Shown here: piece by piece, positions 11,886 through 21,115 of the stretch
Layout of the letters: every line of letters begins with the position of its first letter
Position numbering within the stretch: position 1 is the first letter of the stretch
Assembly: GCF_014201615.1 (NCBI RefSeq)
Contig: NZ_JACHEU010000001.1
Coordinates: 515,631-579,630 of the forward strand
DNA from: Aquamicrobium lusatiense
GTDB lineage: Bacteria; Pseudomonadota; Alphaproteobacteria; Rhizobiales; Rhizobiaceae
Length of the DNA: 64,000 nt
Direction of reading: 5' to 3'
The notes under the pieces: model-generated
Database searches by the model: none
The model's input: the letters and a program-made list of their open reading frames with translations, nothing else
What the model was told of the DNA's origin: nothing
Translations under genes and position numbers: made by a program

Positions 11886-12032
11886 GGCTGGCTGCGTAAA
11901 ACAGGCCGGGCCGATGTCGGGGATTCCGTTTCCAGATAGGGCTGCCCGTTGCGCCGGCAAGACCGCGCTGCAAAACCTTGAGCATCGCGTGAAGACGCCT
12001 ATCTTATCCGTCTCGGCTTGGAGGATTTCTGA

Positions 12033-12425
12033 TTGGCTGTTTTCGGCATTCTCAAGCGGCGTTTCCTTGCATTCCGGCGCGAGGCCGTGGTGCTGTGGTA
12101 TGCGTTTCGCGATCCGCGTACACCGCGCTGGCTGCGGCTCGCCAGCCTTGCCACGGGATTGTACCTGCTCAGCCCGATCGACCTGATCCCCTTCACCATT
12201 CCCCTGCTTGGCGTCGTCGACGATCTGATCATCGTGCCGGCGGCCGTCGGCTTCATAGCGAAACGGCTGCCGGCCGGGGTCCATCTCGAGGCCGGCGAAA
12301 AGGCCGACCGCTGGATCGCGCGCTGGTTCAAGCGCCCGCTGCTGGCGGCGGCGGTCATTCTGGGCATTCTAGTCGTCATCTGGGCGGTTCTGCTCTACCT
12401 CATCTATCGCTGGCTTGCGGGATAG
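12033..12425 (+). CDS. YkvA-like (DUF1232) membrane protein
   Basis: A 130-residue small membrane protein with the DUF1232/YkvA core (LYLLSPIDLIPFTIPLLGVVDDLIIVPAAVGFI, about residues 43-76) and a C-terminal transmembrane helix (LLAAAVILGILVVIWAVLLYLIY). The start is TTG 12033, supported by GGAGG at 12020-12024; no ATG fits. Function is unknown; the motif SPIDLIPD-like is shared by many bacterial and plant chloroplast proteins. It lies 4 bp from the UbiB-family kinase gene, so the two are probably cotranscribed. It is divergent from the SOS operon. Confidence 0.85.
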   Translation: MAVFGILKRRFLAFRREAVVLWYAFRDPRTPRWLRLASLATGLYLLSPIDLIPFTIPLLGVVDDLIIVPAAVGFIAKRLPAGVHLEAGEKADRWIARWFKRPLLAAAVILGILVVIWAVLLYLIYRWLAG

Positions 12426-12429
12426 TGCG

Positions 12430-14082
12430 ATGACCGTTCTCGAAACCACCTTCGCCGCAGCCCGCGACCACAAGCGCATCGCCGAGATCGCCGCTGTGCT
12501 GGTGCGCTTCGGCGTCGACGACATCGCCATCCGGCTTGGCCTCGGCGGCCTCCTGCCGAAACGACGCGGGCGCGCGCTCCATGCGGACGCCGAAAGCCTG
12601 TCACAGCCGGAACGGCTGCGACTTGCCATCGAATCGCTTGGGCCGACCTTCATCAAGCTTGGCCAGATCCTGTCGACGCGCGCCGATCTCCTGTCGCCGG
12701 AGTGGATTACCGAGCTGGAGAAGTTGCAAAGCGATGTCGCGCCCGAGCCGTGGGAGGCGATCCGGGCGCAGGTGGAGGAAGACCTCGGCGCATCGCCCGA
12801 TACGGTGTTCCTCAGCTTCGCACACACGGCGCTCGCCGCCGGCTCCATCGCGCAGGTCCATCGCGCCACGCTGCACGACGGCACCGATGTCGTCGTCAAG
12901 GTGCGCCGGGCAGGCCTCAGGCCGCTGGTCGAGGCCGATCTCAGATTGCTGTCGCATGCGGCTGGGCTGGTCGAGGCGCAATGGCCGGAATTCGCCCGCT
13001 ACCGTCCGCGCGAAATCCTCAATCACCTGGGCGCGGCGATGGGCGAGGAACTCGACCTTGCCGCCGAGGGCCGCAATTGCGAGGCCGTGGCGCAAAATCT
13101 CGCGGCCATGGAGCGGATAAAGATTCCGCGCATCTTCTCCGAATGGAGTTCCGAGCGGCTTCTGGTTCAGGAGTATATCGACGGCATCGTTCCCAACGAC
13201 CACGCCGCGCTGAACGCCACCGGGCTGGACGGGCGTGAGCTTGCCCGGACCGGCACCGCCGCCTTCCTGCGCATGGCGCTTGTCGACGGCCTGTTCCACG
13301 CTGATCCGCACCCCGGCAATCTGCGCGCCCTGCCCGGCAACCGCGTCGCCTTCATAGATTTCGGCATGGTCGGCCGGCTGGGCGCGCGCCGTCGCGAACA
13401 GTTGCTGATGCTGGTGGCTGCCATCGTGGAAACCAGTGGCGAGCGCGTGGCCGCCCTTCTCATGGAATGGTCGGGGGCAGCCGACATCGACCTGCCGCGG
13501 CTGGAGGCCGCCTGTGACACCTTCGTCGCGCGCCACGGCGTGCCGCCGCTGCGGCTTGGCGAGGCCATCACCGACTTCATGGCGCTGGCGCGCGAGCACG
13601 ACCTTGCCCTGCCCGCCGACCTTGCCCTGCTTTTCAAGGCGCTGATCACCGCCGACGGCGTCATGCGTAGCCTCGACCCCGATTTCGACGCCCTGGCCGC
13701 TGCCGGCCCGATCGTTCAGGAAGAGATGATCCGTCGCTACAGGCCGGGCGCCCTCATGGGCAAGGGGAAGTCGCTGGCGCTTGATTTCGCCGGACTGGCC
13801 GCGGAAGCGCCCTCGCTGCTGCGGCTGCTGGCGCTGCGCCTGCGGCAGGGCCGCATCGCCGCAGAGGTTGAGCTGAAGGGGCTCGACCGCATCGGTGCCG
13901 ACATTCGCTGGGCCGCCACCCGCATCGCGGTCGCCATCGTCACCGCCGCCTTCGCGCTGGGGCTTGCACCGCGCCTGCTGGATTTCGGTCCTACCCTGCT
14001 CGGCATCCCAGTTACGGCACTGCTTGGAATTGCGGTCATTCTCGGCGGGCTGGCGTGGCTTCTGGTTCCGCGCCGCCGCTGA
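12430..14082 (+). CDS. UbiB/AarF (ABC1) family atypical kinase
   Basis: A 550-residue protein of the ABC1/UbiB family. It has the KxGQ signature (GPTFIKLGQILSTRADLL, about residues 74-91), the Ala-rich nucleotide loop (AAGSIAQVHRA), DPHPGN near 293 and FIDFGMVGRLG near 310, then two C-terminal hydrophobic segments ending in a basic tail. UbiB-type proteins are membrane-associated ATPases needed for coenzyme Q biosynthesis or lipid handling. This may be a paralogue and not the ubiE-ubiB copy, since ubiE is not adjacent. ATG 12430 is preferred over a longer frame beginning inside ykvA. Confidence 0.9.
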   Translation: MTVLETTFAAARDHKRIAEIAAVLVRFGVDDIAIRLGLGGLLPKRRGRALHADAESLSQPERLRLAIESLGPTFIKLGQILSTRADLLSPEWITELEKLQSDVAPEPWEAIRAQVEEDLGASPDTVFLSFAHTALAAGSIAQVHRATLHDGTDVVVKVRRAGLRPLVEADLRLLSHAAGLVEAQWPEFARYRPREILNHLGAAMGEELDLAAEGRNCEAVAQNLAAMERIKIPRIFSEWSSERLLVQEYIDGIVPNDHAALNATGLDGRELARTGTAAFLRMALVDGLFHADPHPGNLRALPGNRVAFIDFGMVGRLGARRREQLLMLVAAIVETSGERVAALLMEWSGAADIDLPRLEAACDTFVARHGVPPLRLGEAITDFMALAREHDLALPADLALLFKALITADGVMRSLDPDFDALAAAGPIVQEEMIRRYRPGALMGKGKSLALDFAGLAAEAPSLLRLLALRLRQGRIAAEVELKGLDRIGADIRWAATRIAVAIVTAAFALGLAPRLLDFGPTLLGIPVTALLGIAVILGGLAWLLVPRRR

Positions 14083-14113
14083 TTTTTGTTTCAGGCCGAT
14101 ACCCTGAAAGAAA

Positions 14114-14147
14114 GCACCGCCATGCGACGCGGGACGCATGGCGGTGC
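14114..14147. terminator. Strong hairpin between ubiB-like gene and the sit operon
   Basis: A 13-bp perfect stem (14114-14126 with 14135-14147; arms GCACCGCCATGCG and its complement) around an 8-nt loop. On the minus strand it is followed by CTTTCTTTC, so it most likely terminates sitABCD, and it may also act on the convergent plus-strand transcript. Confidence 0.75.
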
Positions 14148-14151
14148 GCGC

Positions 14152-14997
14152 TCAGGCCTGCTCGCTGGCTTCCGTACGAGCGGCCCGGCGTGTGGCAAGA
14201 ACAAAGGCGGCAAGAAATGTGGCTGACATCAGAAGCACGATGGTCGGCGCCGGCGCGCTGTCGATGAAAAAGGACGCGTAGACGCCGAGGAAAGACGACG
14301 CCACGGCCACCAGCACCGACACCGCCAGCATGCCTGAGAAAGTGCGCGCCAGCAGGAAGGCGATGGCGCCGGGCGCGATCAGCATGGCGATGGCGAGGAT
14401 GATGCCGACCGCCTGCAGCGCGCCGACGATGGTCAGCGAAATCAGCGCCAGCAGCCCGTAATGCAACAGCCTGACATGCAGCCCCACCGCCTGCGCCTGC
14501 GCCGGATCGAAGGCATGCAGCAGGAAGTCGCGCCACTTCACCAGAATGATGCCTGCCGTGACCGCGGCGATGATGGCCGACATGGCGATGTCGTTCCAGG
14601 AGACGCCCAGCATGTCGCCGAACAATATGTGGTCGAGATGCACGTCCGACTGGATCTTGACGTAGAGCACCAGCCCCAGCCCGAACATGCCGGAAAAGAC
14701 TATGCCCATCACCGTATCCTGCTTGATGCGGCTGTTGTCCTTGAGGAAGCCGGTGGCGACGGCGGCAAACATGCCGGCCGCAAAGGCGCCGATGGCATAG
14801 GGAAAGCCCACGATGTAGGCGATCACCACGCCCGGAAACACGGCATGGCTGATGGCATCGCCCATCAGCGACCACCCCTTCAGCACGAGGAAGCACGACA
14901 GCAGCGCCATCGGGATCGCCACCAGCACCGAAATGACCATGGCATTGACCATGAAGTCGAACTGGAAGGGCGAGGCGAGCGTTTCCATGATGGTCAT
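14152..14997 (-). CDS. sitD: Manganese/iron ABC transporter permease SitD
   Basis: A 281-residue ABC-3 family membrane subunit ([22 protein letters not shown]). It has repeated hydrophobic helices and the conserved LSCFLVLKGWSLMGDAISHAVFPGVV region near residues 33-57. It is paralogous to the preceding permease, and together they form the heteromeric channel of a SitABCD-type Mn2+/Fe2+ importer. ATG 14997 overlaps the sitC stop by 4 nt (ATGA), indicating translational coupling. Last gene of the operon; a terminator follows. Confidence 0.93.
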   Translation of the reverse strand: MTIMETLASPFQFDFMVNAMVISVLVAIPMALLSCFLVLKGWSLMGDAISHAVFPGVVIAYIVGFPYAIGAFAAGMFAAVATGFLKDNSRIKQDTVMGIVFSGMFGLGLVLYVKIQSDVHLDHILFGDMLGVSWNDIAMSAIIAAVTAGIILVKWRDFLLHAFDPAQAQAVGLHVRLLHYGLLALISLTIVGALQAVGIILAIAMLIAPGAIAFLLARTFSGMLAVSVLVAVASSFLGVYASFFIDSAPAPTIVLLMSATFLAAFVLATRRAARTEASEQA

Positions 14998-15854
14998 GGC
15001 GCGGCCTCCCGCAGGGCGGCCGCAGCCTTGCGGCGGGCCGCCAGCATGCCGTGCTTGGGCGCAAACAGGAACACGACGAGGAACACCGCCGTCTGCAACA
15101 CCACGATGATGCCGCCGGTGGCGCCATCGAGGAAATAGCTCACATAGGCGCCGATGAAGCTGGTCAGCGCACCGATGGCGACGGCCAGCGCCAGAAGCCT
15201 CGGAAAGCGGTCGGTCAGCAGATAGGCCGTGGCGCCCGGTGTCACCACCATGCAGATGACGAGGAAAGCGCCGACCGTCTGCATGGCCGCGACCGTCGAG
15301 GCCGACAGAAGCGTGAAGAAAATGATCTTGAGCAAAGTCGGGTTGAGCCCGATGGTGCGGGCATGGCTCTCGTCGAAGAAGGTGACCATCAGGTCCTTCC
15401 AGATCACCATGAGCACGGCCAGCGACACGAAGCCGATGATGGCGAGCTGCAGCGTATCTTCCGGCGTGATGGCGAGGATGTTGCCGAGCACGATGGTCTG
15501 GATGGACACCGAGGTCGGCGAGATCGACACCATGAACAGCCCCAGCCCGAAAAAGGCCGAGAAGGTGAGGCCGATGATGGCGTCCTCCTTCAGCTTCGTG
15601 CGCTGGTTGAGGAACAGCATGGCCGCCGCCGCGAGCCCGCCGGAGAAGAAGGCGCCGATGGAGAAGGGCAGGCCAAGCATGTAGGCGCCCGCCACGCCCG
15701 GCACGATGGAATGCGAGAGCGCGTCGCCGATCAGCGACCAGCCCTTGAGCATCAGGTAGCACGACAGGAAGGCGCACACGCCGCCGACCAGCGCCGACAC
15801 CCACATGGCGTTGACCATGTAGTGATAGGAGAAAGGCTCGAGCAGCAGGCTCAT
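14994..15854 (-). CDS. sitC: Manganese/iron ABC transporter permease SitC
   Basis: A 286-residue ABC-3 permease ([24 protein letters not shown]), with the conserved [29 protein letters not shown] block near residues 31-59 and about eight hydrophobic helices. A longer open frame extends to 15950 through the ATPase gene, but ATG 15854 follows GGGAGCCGC and overlaps the ATPase stop by 4 nt. It pairs with SitD to form the membrane channel. Confidence 0.93.
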   Translation of the reverse strand: MSLLLEPFSYHYMVNAMWVSALVGGVCAFLSCYLMLKGWSLIGDALSHSIVPGVAGAYMLGLPFSIGAFFSGGLAAAAMLFLNQRTKLKEDAIIGLTFSAFFGLGLFMVSISPTSVSIQTIVLGNILAITPEDTLQLAIIGFVSLAVLMVIWKDLMVTFFDESHARTIGLNPTLLKIIFFTLLSASTVAAMQTVGAFLVICMVVTPGATAYLLTDRFPRLLALAVAIGALTSFIGAYVSYFLDGATGGIIVVLQTAVFLVVFLFAPKHGMLAARRKAAAALREAAP

Positions 15855-16762
15855 TTGCGGCTCCCGCTGAGCTTGTGCTCCATGCTGTCCTTTTCGCCGT
15901 AAAACACCAGTGGCCGCTCGTCGTCGGTGAAGACGGAAAGCCGGCGGCAATCGTCATCCTCGTGCAGATGATCGCCACCGAGCACGAAGTGGCGCAGAAC
16001 GCCACCAAAGGCGCGCTCCAGATTGGCCTGCGTGAACACCTCGCTGGTCAGGCCGTAGTCCAGCACCGTGCCCTTGATGAGAACGGTGCGGTCGCAGAAC
16101 TCCGGCACCGAGCCGAGATTATGGGTGGAAACCAGCATCACCCGCCCTTCGTCGCGCAGCTCGCGCAAAAGCGCGATGATCTGGTCCTCTGTCTTCACGT
16201 CGACACCAGTGAAGGGCTCGTCGAGCAGGATAACGCGGCTGTCCTGCGCCAGCGCGCGGGCGAGGAACACGCGCTTCTTCTGACCGCCGGACAATTCGCC
16301 GATCTGGCGCTTGCGAAAGTCGCCCATGTTGACGCGGGCAAGGGCGGCCGCCACCGCCTCGTGATCGGCGCGGCGCGGAATGCGCATCATGCCCATATGG
16401 CCGTAACGGCCCATCATCACCACGTCCTCGACCAGAACCGGAAAGTTCCAGTCCACCTCCTCGGCCTGCGGCACATAGGCGACGAGGTTGCGGCGCAGCG
16501 CCTGTTTCACCGGCATGCCCAGCACCGAGATCTCACCTTTGGCCAGACGCACGAAGCCCATGATGGCCTTGAACAAGGTGGACTTGCCGGAGCCGTTCAC
16601 GCCGACCAGCGCCGCGATGGTGCCTGTCGGTATATCGAAACTGGCGTTTCGCAGCGCGGTATGTCCGTTTCGATAGGTGACGGTTGCTTCCCTGACCACA
16701 ATACCGGACCCCGCATCCGAAGATGCGGGGCGGCGGGCCAGGTCTTTCATGTGGGTGGTCAC
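15851..16762 (-). CDS. sitB: Manganese/iron ABC transporter ATP-binding protein SitB
   Basis: A 303-residue ABC ATPase. Walker A is GVNGSGKST (about 53-61), the signature [15 protein letters not shown] is near 162-176, Walker B is VILLDEP, and the switch His is in STHNLGS. The C-terminal tail of about 60 residues after the ATPase core is His/Asp-rich ([13 protein letters not shown]), a feature of metal-importer ATPases in this group. Start ATG 16762 lies 19 bp after the sitA stop. Confidence 0.94.
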   Translation of the reverse strand: MTTHMKDLARRPASSDAGSGIVVREATVTYRNGHTALRNASFDIPTGTIAALVGVNGSGKSTLFKAIMGFVRLAKGEISVLGMPVKQALRRNLVAYVPQAEEVDWNFPVLVEDVVMMGRYGHMGMMRIPRRADHEAVAAALARVNMGDFRKRQIGELSGGQKKRVFLARALAQDSRVILLDEPFTGVDVKTEDQIIALLRELRDEGRVMLVSTHNLGSVPEFCDRTVLIKGTVLDYGLTSEVFTQANLERAFGGVLRHFVLGGDHLHEDDDCRRLSVFTDDERPLVFYGEKDSMEHKLSGSRK

Positions 16763-16781
16763 GTCTTCATTTCCTTCGAGG

Positions 16782-17696
16782 TCAGTCGCCCTGAGTGAGC
16801 CCCTTGGCGATGGTGTCGGACGTTACCCGCAGCAGATCGATATAGGTCGGAACCTCACCGTCGGCTTCCGTGAGAGAATCCACATAGAGCACGCCGCCAT
16901 AACGGGCGCCAGTCTCGCGCGCCACCTGCCTGGCAGGCTTGTCGGAGATGGTGCTTTCGGAGAAGACCACGGTGATGCCGTTCTCACGCACGGCGTCGAT
17001 GACCTTGCGCACCTGCTGGGGCGTGCCCTGCTGGTCGGCATTGATCGGCCACAGATAAAGCTCCTTCAGGCCGAAATCGCGGGCCAGATAGGAGAAGGCG
17101 CCCTCGCTGGTCACCAGCCAGCGCTTGTCTTCGGGAACCGCGTCGAGCTCGGCCTTGATCGGATCGATGACGGCCTTGATCTTGTCCTTGTAAGCCTCAG
17201 CATTGGCCTTGTAGATGTCTGCATTGTCGGGATCGTGCTTCACGAAGGCATCGCGGATATTATCGACATAGATCAGCGCCGATGTCGGCGACATCCAGGC
17301 GTGCGGGTTCGGCTTGCCGCTGTAGGGCCCCTCGGTGATGCCCATCGGCTCGACGCCGTCGGAGACCACGACGCCCGGCACATCCTTCAGGTTCTGGAAG
17401 AATTTCTCGAACCACAGTTCGAGGTTGAGGCCGTTCCACAGGATCAGGTCTGCGCCCTGTGCGCGCTGAATGTCGCCCGGCGTCGGCTGATATTCATGAA
17501 TCTCGGCGCCCGGCTTGGTGATGGATTCCACGATCGCCGCATCGCCGGCGACATTTTTGGCCATGTCGGCGATCACGGTGAAGGTGGTCACCGCCTTGAA
17601 TTTTTCCGCCGCCTGAGCCGGCATGGCCATCATCAGTGCGGCGAGCGCACCGCCTGCCATTCCGGCAAGAACCGAGCGCCTGAGTTTGTCGAACAT
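16782..17696 (-). CDS. sitA: Manganese/iron ABC transporter substrate-binding protein SitA
   Basis: A 304-residue periplasmic cluster A-I metal-binding protein. It has a Sec signal peptide ([20 protein letters not shown]...AQA, cleavage at about residue 34) and the metal-site residues expected for the ZnuA/MntC/SitA group: a His in the [10 protein letters not shown] segment, a His in NPHAWMSP, a Glu in [12 protein letters not shown], and an Asp near the C-terminus. The Glu following the third strand favours Mn/Fe over Zn. Frames extending upstream to 17864 run through the regulatory region and were rejected. First gene of sitABCD. Confidence 0.95.
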   Translation of the reverse strand: MFDKLRRSVLAGMAGGALAALMMAMPAQAAEKFKAVTTFTVIADMAKNVAGDAAIVESITKPGAEIHEYQPTPGDIQRAQGADLILWNGLNLELWFEKFFQNLKDVPGVVVSDGVEPMGITEGPYSGKPNPHAWMSPTSALIYVDNIRDAFVKHDPDNADIYKANAEAYKDKIKAVIDPIKAELDAVPEDKRWLVTSEGAFSYLARDFGLKELYLWPINADQQGTPQQVRKVIDAVRENGITVVFSESTISDKPARQVARETGARYGGVLYVDSLTEADGEVPTYIDLLRVTSDTIAKGLTQGD

Positions 17697-18061
17697 GCGA
17701 ATTCCCTTTTTGCGATTCTGTCCCGATTGCCGCCCGTGAATGCCTTCCGCAACATTGCAATTGCAAATGAGTTGCAAAAAGTCAGCCGAACGCACTTTTT
17801 CCCTTATTCTGCATTTGAGAATGAATTGCAAGTAGAAGATTGAGGGAAAGTGAACGGCGGGCATGCGTCGCGGTTTTCCGGATGAGGAACCCTCGAGGGC
17901 TCGCTGGGAGAATGAACAGGCACTGACACCTGCCTTTCCCTATAGCAAAGATAACTGACAGATTATTGTTGTATCGTCATCATGAATGCCGGCTGCCGTA
18001 AACAGAATCAGGTTATTGTAGGAACGTTTCATGAATCAGCCACCAAACCTGAGAGCGGGAT
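17697..18061. other. Divergent intergenic region between sitA and the orphan gene
   Basis: 365 bp without a gene. The left part carries TTGCAA-rich operator-like clusters for sitA (17755-17777 and 17812-17831). The right part (17930-18061) becomes AT-rich, towards the orphan gene at 18062, and ends with GAGAGCGGGAT as a plausible ribosome-binding site. No hairpin terminator or duplicated tRNA end was found. Confidence 0.6.
17755..17831 (-). promoter_or_regulatory. Mur/Fur-type Mn-responsive operators of sitABCD
   Basis: Two clusters precede sitA. The first has three TTGCAA hexamers (17755-17760, 17761-17766, 17772-17777), two of them abutting as TTGCAATTGCAA. The second, about 50 bp further upstream, has TTGCAA at 17826-17831 facing TGCA near 17810. 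Rhizobial sitABCD promoters are known to carry two Mur-responsive sequences of this kind; assignment to Mur is by analogy. Confidence 0.65.
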
Positions 18062-19018
18062 ATGCGTCCGCCTAATACCAATCCAATAGGAACCTGCGCA
18101 TTCTGCGGCCACAAAACACTACTGCGGGAAAGTCATGTGTTGCCTGCATTCGTTTTTCGCTGGCTTCGCGGACGCTCCGGGACGGGACATATTCGCCAGA
18201 CTGAAAATCCCAATCGCAGAGTTCAGGATGGCTTGAAGCTCCCTTGGTTATGCGATGCATGCGAAGGGCTATTCAGTCGTTTCGAAACAGCCTTCGCCAC
18301 CAAGGTCTTTTACCCTTGGCAGGAAGGCAACACTCGAATCGCCTATGGCGACTGGCTCCTTAAATTCTGCGTATCGGTGTCTTGGCGTGTGCTGCGTTTC
18401 GCCAGAGGGCGAAACAAGCACGCAGTCTATACACAACAACAGAACCATCTGATGGATCGTGCCGACCAGAGTTGGCGAGCCTTCATTAACGACGAAGCTC
18501 CACACCCCGGAGAATTTGAACAACACCTTCTTATATTCGACCTTATCGAAAATACGAACATTGGTGATCTGCCCAACAACATAAATCGATTTCTGATGGG
18601 AGCTATAACCTTAGATATCGTCGGATCAGAAAGCTCATTGATGACTTTTGCCAAGCTTGGCCGCTTCATGATCTTTGGGATGATCCAGAAGGGCTCTCAC
18701 CGGTGGGAAGGGACCAAGATTCGCGTGAAGAATGGAATATTGCAACCGGGAACATTTACGGTTCCGGCTGAACTTATTACTCTATTTCGAGAGAAGGCTG
18801 CAATTTCTGCAGATGCAATAGATGCCATGAGTCCGATTCAACGGGCCAAAATAGAAAAACACGTAGATGATAACTTTGAACACTTCGTCAATTCCGAACA
18901 ATATGCGGCAATCGCGGCGGATGCGCGGATGTTTGGAAGAGATGCAGTTGTCAAAAAGGATTCCCCGCACCAATCGCGAATGGGCTTAGCGACAGATCGA
19001 AATCGGACAGAGCCTTGA
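18062..19018 (+). CDS. Orphan protein with HNH-like N-terminal zinc motif
   Basis: 318 residues, not assigned to a characterised family. The N-terminus has C12-x2-C15 (CAFCG), an RESHVLP motif with an invariant-looking His about 10 residues later, and a second pair LCDACE near residues 63-68. This C-x2-C...H...C-x2-C layout resembles HNH/zinc-ribbon nucleases. The rest has no motif I can name. The DNA is clearly more AT-rich than its neighbours, and codon use is unlike the flanking genes. It stands alone between sitABCD and the 3' end of tRNA-Gly, which suggests horizontal acquisition. I recall similar uncharacterised proteins from genomic islands, but no function should be assumed. Confidence 0.75.
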   Translation: MRPPNTNPIGTCAFCGHKTLLRESHVLPAFVFRWLRGRSGTGHIRQTENPNRRVQDGLKLPWLCDACEGLFSRFETAFATKVFYPWQEGNTRIAYGDWLLKFCVSVSWRVLRFARGRNKHAVYTQQQNHLMDRADQSWRAFINDEAPHPGEFEQHLLIFDLIENTNIGDLPNNINRFLMGAITLDIVGSESSLMTFAKLGRFMIFGMIQKGSHRWEGTKIRVKNGILQPGTFTVPAELITLFREKAAISADAIDAMSPIQRAKIEKHVDDNFEHFVNSEQYAAIAADARMFGRDAVVKKDSPHQSRMGLATDRNRTEP

Positions 19019-19122
19019 ACCCTTCAGCGGCGTCTTGATTCCGCAAACTGGTACCCCGCGTGTAACCGAGGGCCTTTTGGTCGCGTTCGCACTTTGCGGT
19101 TCCACCCACCCGGAAAACACGA

Positions 19123-19146
19123 AAGCCGCGGTTTCCCGCGGCTTTT
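19123..19146. terminator. Hairpin at the 3' side of tRNA-Gly
   Basis: A 9-bp stem (AAGCCGCGG 19123-19131, CCGCGGCTT 19136-19144) with a TTTC loop and T-rich flank. It lies just beyond the tRNA-Gly 3' end on the minus strand and also downstream of the orphan gene, so it could terminate either. Confidence 0.7.
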
Positions 19147-19160
19147 CGGTGGGGATATCT

Positions 19161-19235
19161 TGGAGCGGGTGAGGCGATTCGAACGCCCGACCCCAACCTT
19201 GGCAAGGTTGTGCTCTACCCCTGAGCTACACCCGC
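19161..19235 (-). tRNA. tRNA-Gly (GCC)
   Basis: 75 nt including an encoded CCA. The acceptor stem GCGGGTG/CACCCGC is fully paired, the D-arm reads TAGCTCAGGGGTAGAGC, the anticodon stem CAACC/GGTTG encloses loop TTGCCAA (anticodon GCC), and the T-arm contains GTTCGAATC. Its 3' end points towards the AT-richer orphan gene. Confidence 0.97.
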
Positions 19236-19513
19236 TCTGCGCGGCTCTCGCCGCAGCCGCGCCTATATGGCCGAAGACCGAGGCGAATGCAACAGGGAAA
19301 TCGCGTCTTTTTTTGCGCTTTGCATATCTGCCGGAAATACCTGCTTCCGGAGCCTTTCGCCGCCCGCGACAGGCAGGCATGTGCAGCATCGCCGGCGCTT
19401 CGATGGCGTGGCCGATGCGAAGCCGAAATGGCTTGCCCGCGGCCGTGCGGCCCTTGTGCTGGCCGCGCCAATGGTCCTAAACCATACCACAACGGAAAGA
19501 ACCGGGTGGGGAC

Positions 19514-20011
19514 ATGCCGAAAACCGAGACCGATCTGCAGGCATTTCTCGCCGACACGGGCATCGATGCCACGACCGCACGCCACCCGCCCCTGTTCACC
19601 GTTGCCGATTCGCAGGCCCTGCGCGGCAACATTGCCGGTGCGCATACCAAGAACCTCTTCCTGAAAGACAAGAAGGACAATTTCTTTCTGGTCACCGTGG
19701 ATGAAGACGCGGAGGTGGACCTGAAGCAGGTTCACCATCTCATCGGCGCCGCCAGCCGGGTGTCGTTCGGCAGGCCGGAGATGCTGATGGAGCTGCTCGG
19801 CGTCATTCCGGGCGCGGTCACCGTGTTTGGCCTGATCAACGACACTGGTGCCAGGGTGAAGGTCGTTCTCGATGAGCGCCTGATGGATAACGACATCATC
19901 AACGCGCATCCGCTGACCAATGAGGCCACAACCTCGATCCGTTCATCCGATCTCGTCAGATTCATCAAGGCAACGGGCCATGATCCTGTTATCTTGAAAG
20001 TCACGGCCTGA
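19514..20011 (+). CDS. Prolyl-tRNA editing protein (YbaK/ProX domain)
   Basis: A 165-residue stand-alone YbaK/aminoacyl-tRNA deacylase domain. It covers the whole domain: HPPLFTVADSQAL near 24-36, the conserved KNLFLKDKKDNFFLVTV (Lys near 46 is the family's key lysine), and the GLINDTGARVKVVLDERL block. Proteins of this length and wording hydrolyse Ala-tRNA(Pro) (ProXp-ala/PrdX type), clearing ProRS errors in trans. ATG 19514 follows GGTGGGGAC. The gene starts a run of same-strand genes (thioredoxin, LonN, Trm112) that may be one unit. Confidence 0.9.
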   Translation: MPKTETDLQAFLADTGIDATTARHPPLFTVADSQALRGNIAGAHTKNLFLKDKKDNFFLVTVDEDAEVDLKQVHHLIGAASRVSFGRPEMLMELLGVIPGAVTVFGLINDTGARVKVVLDERLMDNDIINAHPLTNEATTSIRSSDLVRFIKATGHDPVILKVTA

Positions 20012-20095
20012 TCGCCACATTGAAGACCACGCGGGAAGACCTTGCGGGAAATCCACGCAGCTCGCCCCCGCACTCCAACATCTGGGACCAAGACA

Positions 20096-21058
20096 ATGAG
20101 TGACAGCAATCCGTTCGGCTCGGGCAGCCAGTATGCAACCACCGTCCAGTTCGGCAATGGCGCCGATGCGACGGCACCCGCGCCGGCCGATGTCATCAAG
20201 GACACGACGACGGCCAGCTTCACCGCCGACGTGATACAGGAATCGCGCAACCAGCCGGTTCTGGTGGATTTCTGGGCGCCGTGGTGCGGTCCCTGCCGGC
20301 AGCTCGGCCCGATGCTGGAAAAGGCGGTCATGGCCGCCGGCGGACGGGTGAAGATGGTCAAGATGAACATCGACGAGCATCCGGCCATCGCCGGCCAACT
20401 CGGAATTCAGTCCATTCCGGCCGTCATTGCCTTCCGCGACGGCCAGCCGGTGGACGGCTTCATGGGCGCCGTGCCCGAGAGCCAGATCAGCGAATTCATC
20501 GCCAGGCTGGGCGGCAAGGACGACGGCAAGGCAGCCATTGAAGAGGCCCTCGCCGCGGCTGCCGATGCACGCACGCACGGCGATGCGCAGACGGCGGCCG
20601 ACATTTACGGCGCCATTCTCCAGCAGGCGCCCGATTCGGCCGAAGCCGCGGCGGGACTGGCCGACCTTTTGTTCGAGGCGGGCGACCATGAGGGCGCCGG
20701 TGCGATCCTTGACGGTGTTCCCGAGGACAAGCGCGACCATGCGGCGATCGCCGCCGTGCGCACCAGATTGTCGCTGGCCGCGCAGGCCGCAGAACTCGGC
20801 GATGCGGGCGAGCTGGAAAAGCGGCTGGTGCAGAATCCGGCCGACCATCAGGCGCGCTTCGACCTCGCCATGATCCAGAATGCCCGCGGCGAACGGACGG
20901 AGGCCGCCGACAATCTGCTCGCCATCATCAAAGCCGAGCGGGGCTGGAACGACGAGGCGGCGCGCACGCAATTGCTGCAGTTCTTCGAGGCATGGGGCAT
21001 GACCGACGAGGCCACGCTCATGGCCCGGCGCAAGCTTTCCTCGCTGCTGTTTTCATGA
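20096..21058 (+). CDS. CnoX-like thioredoxin/TPR co-chaperone
   Basis: A 320-residue fusion of a thioredoxin domain (about 40-150, active site WAPWCGPCRQL near 61-71, cis-Pro in IQSIPAV) with a C-terminal tetratricopeptide half (about 160-315, EALAAAADARTHGDAQTAADIYG). This is the YbbN/CnoX architecture; in E. coli CnoX is a holdase that protects clients from oxidation and hands them to chaperones. The CGPC active site is intact here, whereas E. coli CnoX has lost it, so this protein may be redox-active. The start is ATG 20096, the first ATG near the conserved sequence. Confidence 0.92.
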   Translation: MSDSNPFGSGSQYATTVQFGNGADATAPAPADVIKDTTTASFTADVIQESRNQPVLVDFWAPWCGPCRQLGPMLEKAVMAAGGRVKMVKMNIDEHPAIAGQLGIQSIPAVIAFRDGQPVDGFMGAVPESQISEFIARLGGKDDGKAAIEEALAAAADARTHGDAQTAADIYGAILQQAPDSAEAAAGLADLLFEAGDHEGAGAILDGVPEDKRDHAAIAAVRTRLSLAAQAAELGDAGELEKRLVQNPADHQARFDLAMIQNARGERTEAADNLLAIIKAERGWNDEAARTQLLQFFEAWGMTDEATLMARRKLSSLLFS

Positions 21059-21115
21059 GGAGGCGGCATAGGCCCCCGGCAACGGGCGCAGGGAACAAGG
21101 GCACGGAATAAGGAA

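Noticed and set aside
14152..16008. Continuous frame spanning both Sit permeases, suggesting a fusion
   Set aside because: The 5' part overlaps sitC, whose own frame is clearly coding. The real sitD start is ATG 14997 with an ATGA overlap.
17900..19160. Attachment-site duplication of the tRNA-Gly 3' end marking an integrated element
   Set aside because: I looked for a repeat of the tRNA 3' sequence between 17.7 and 19.1 kb and found only trivial 7-bp matches; no integrase is present.
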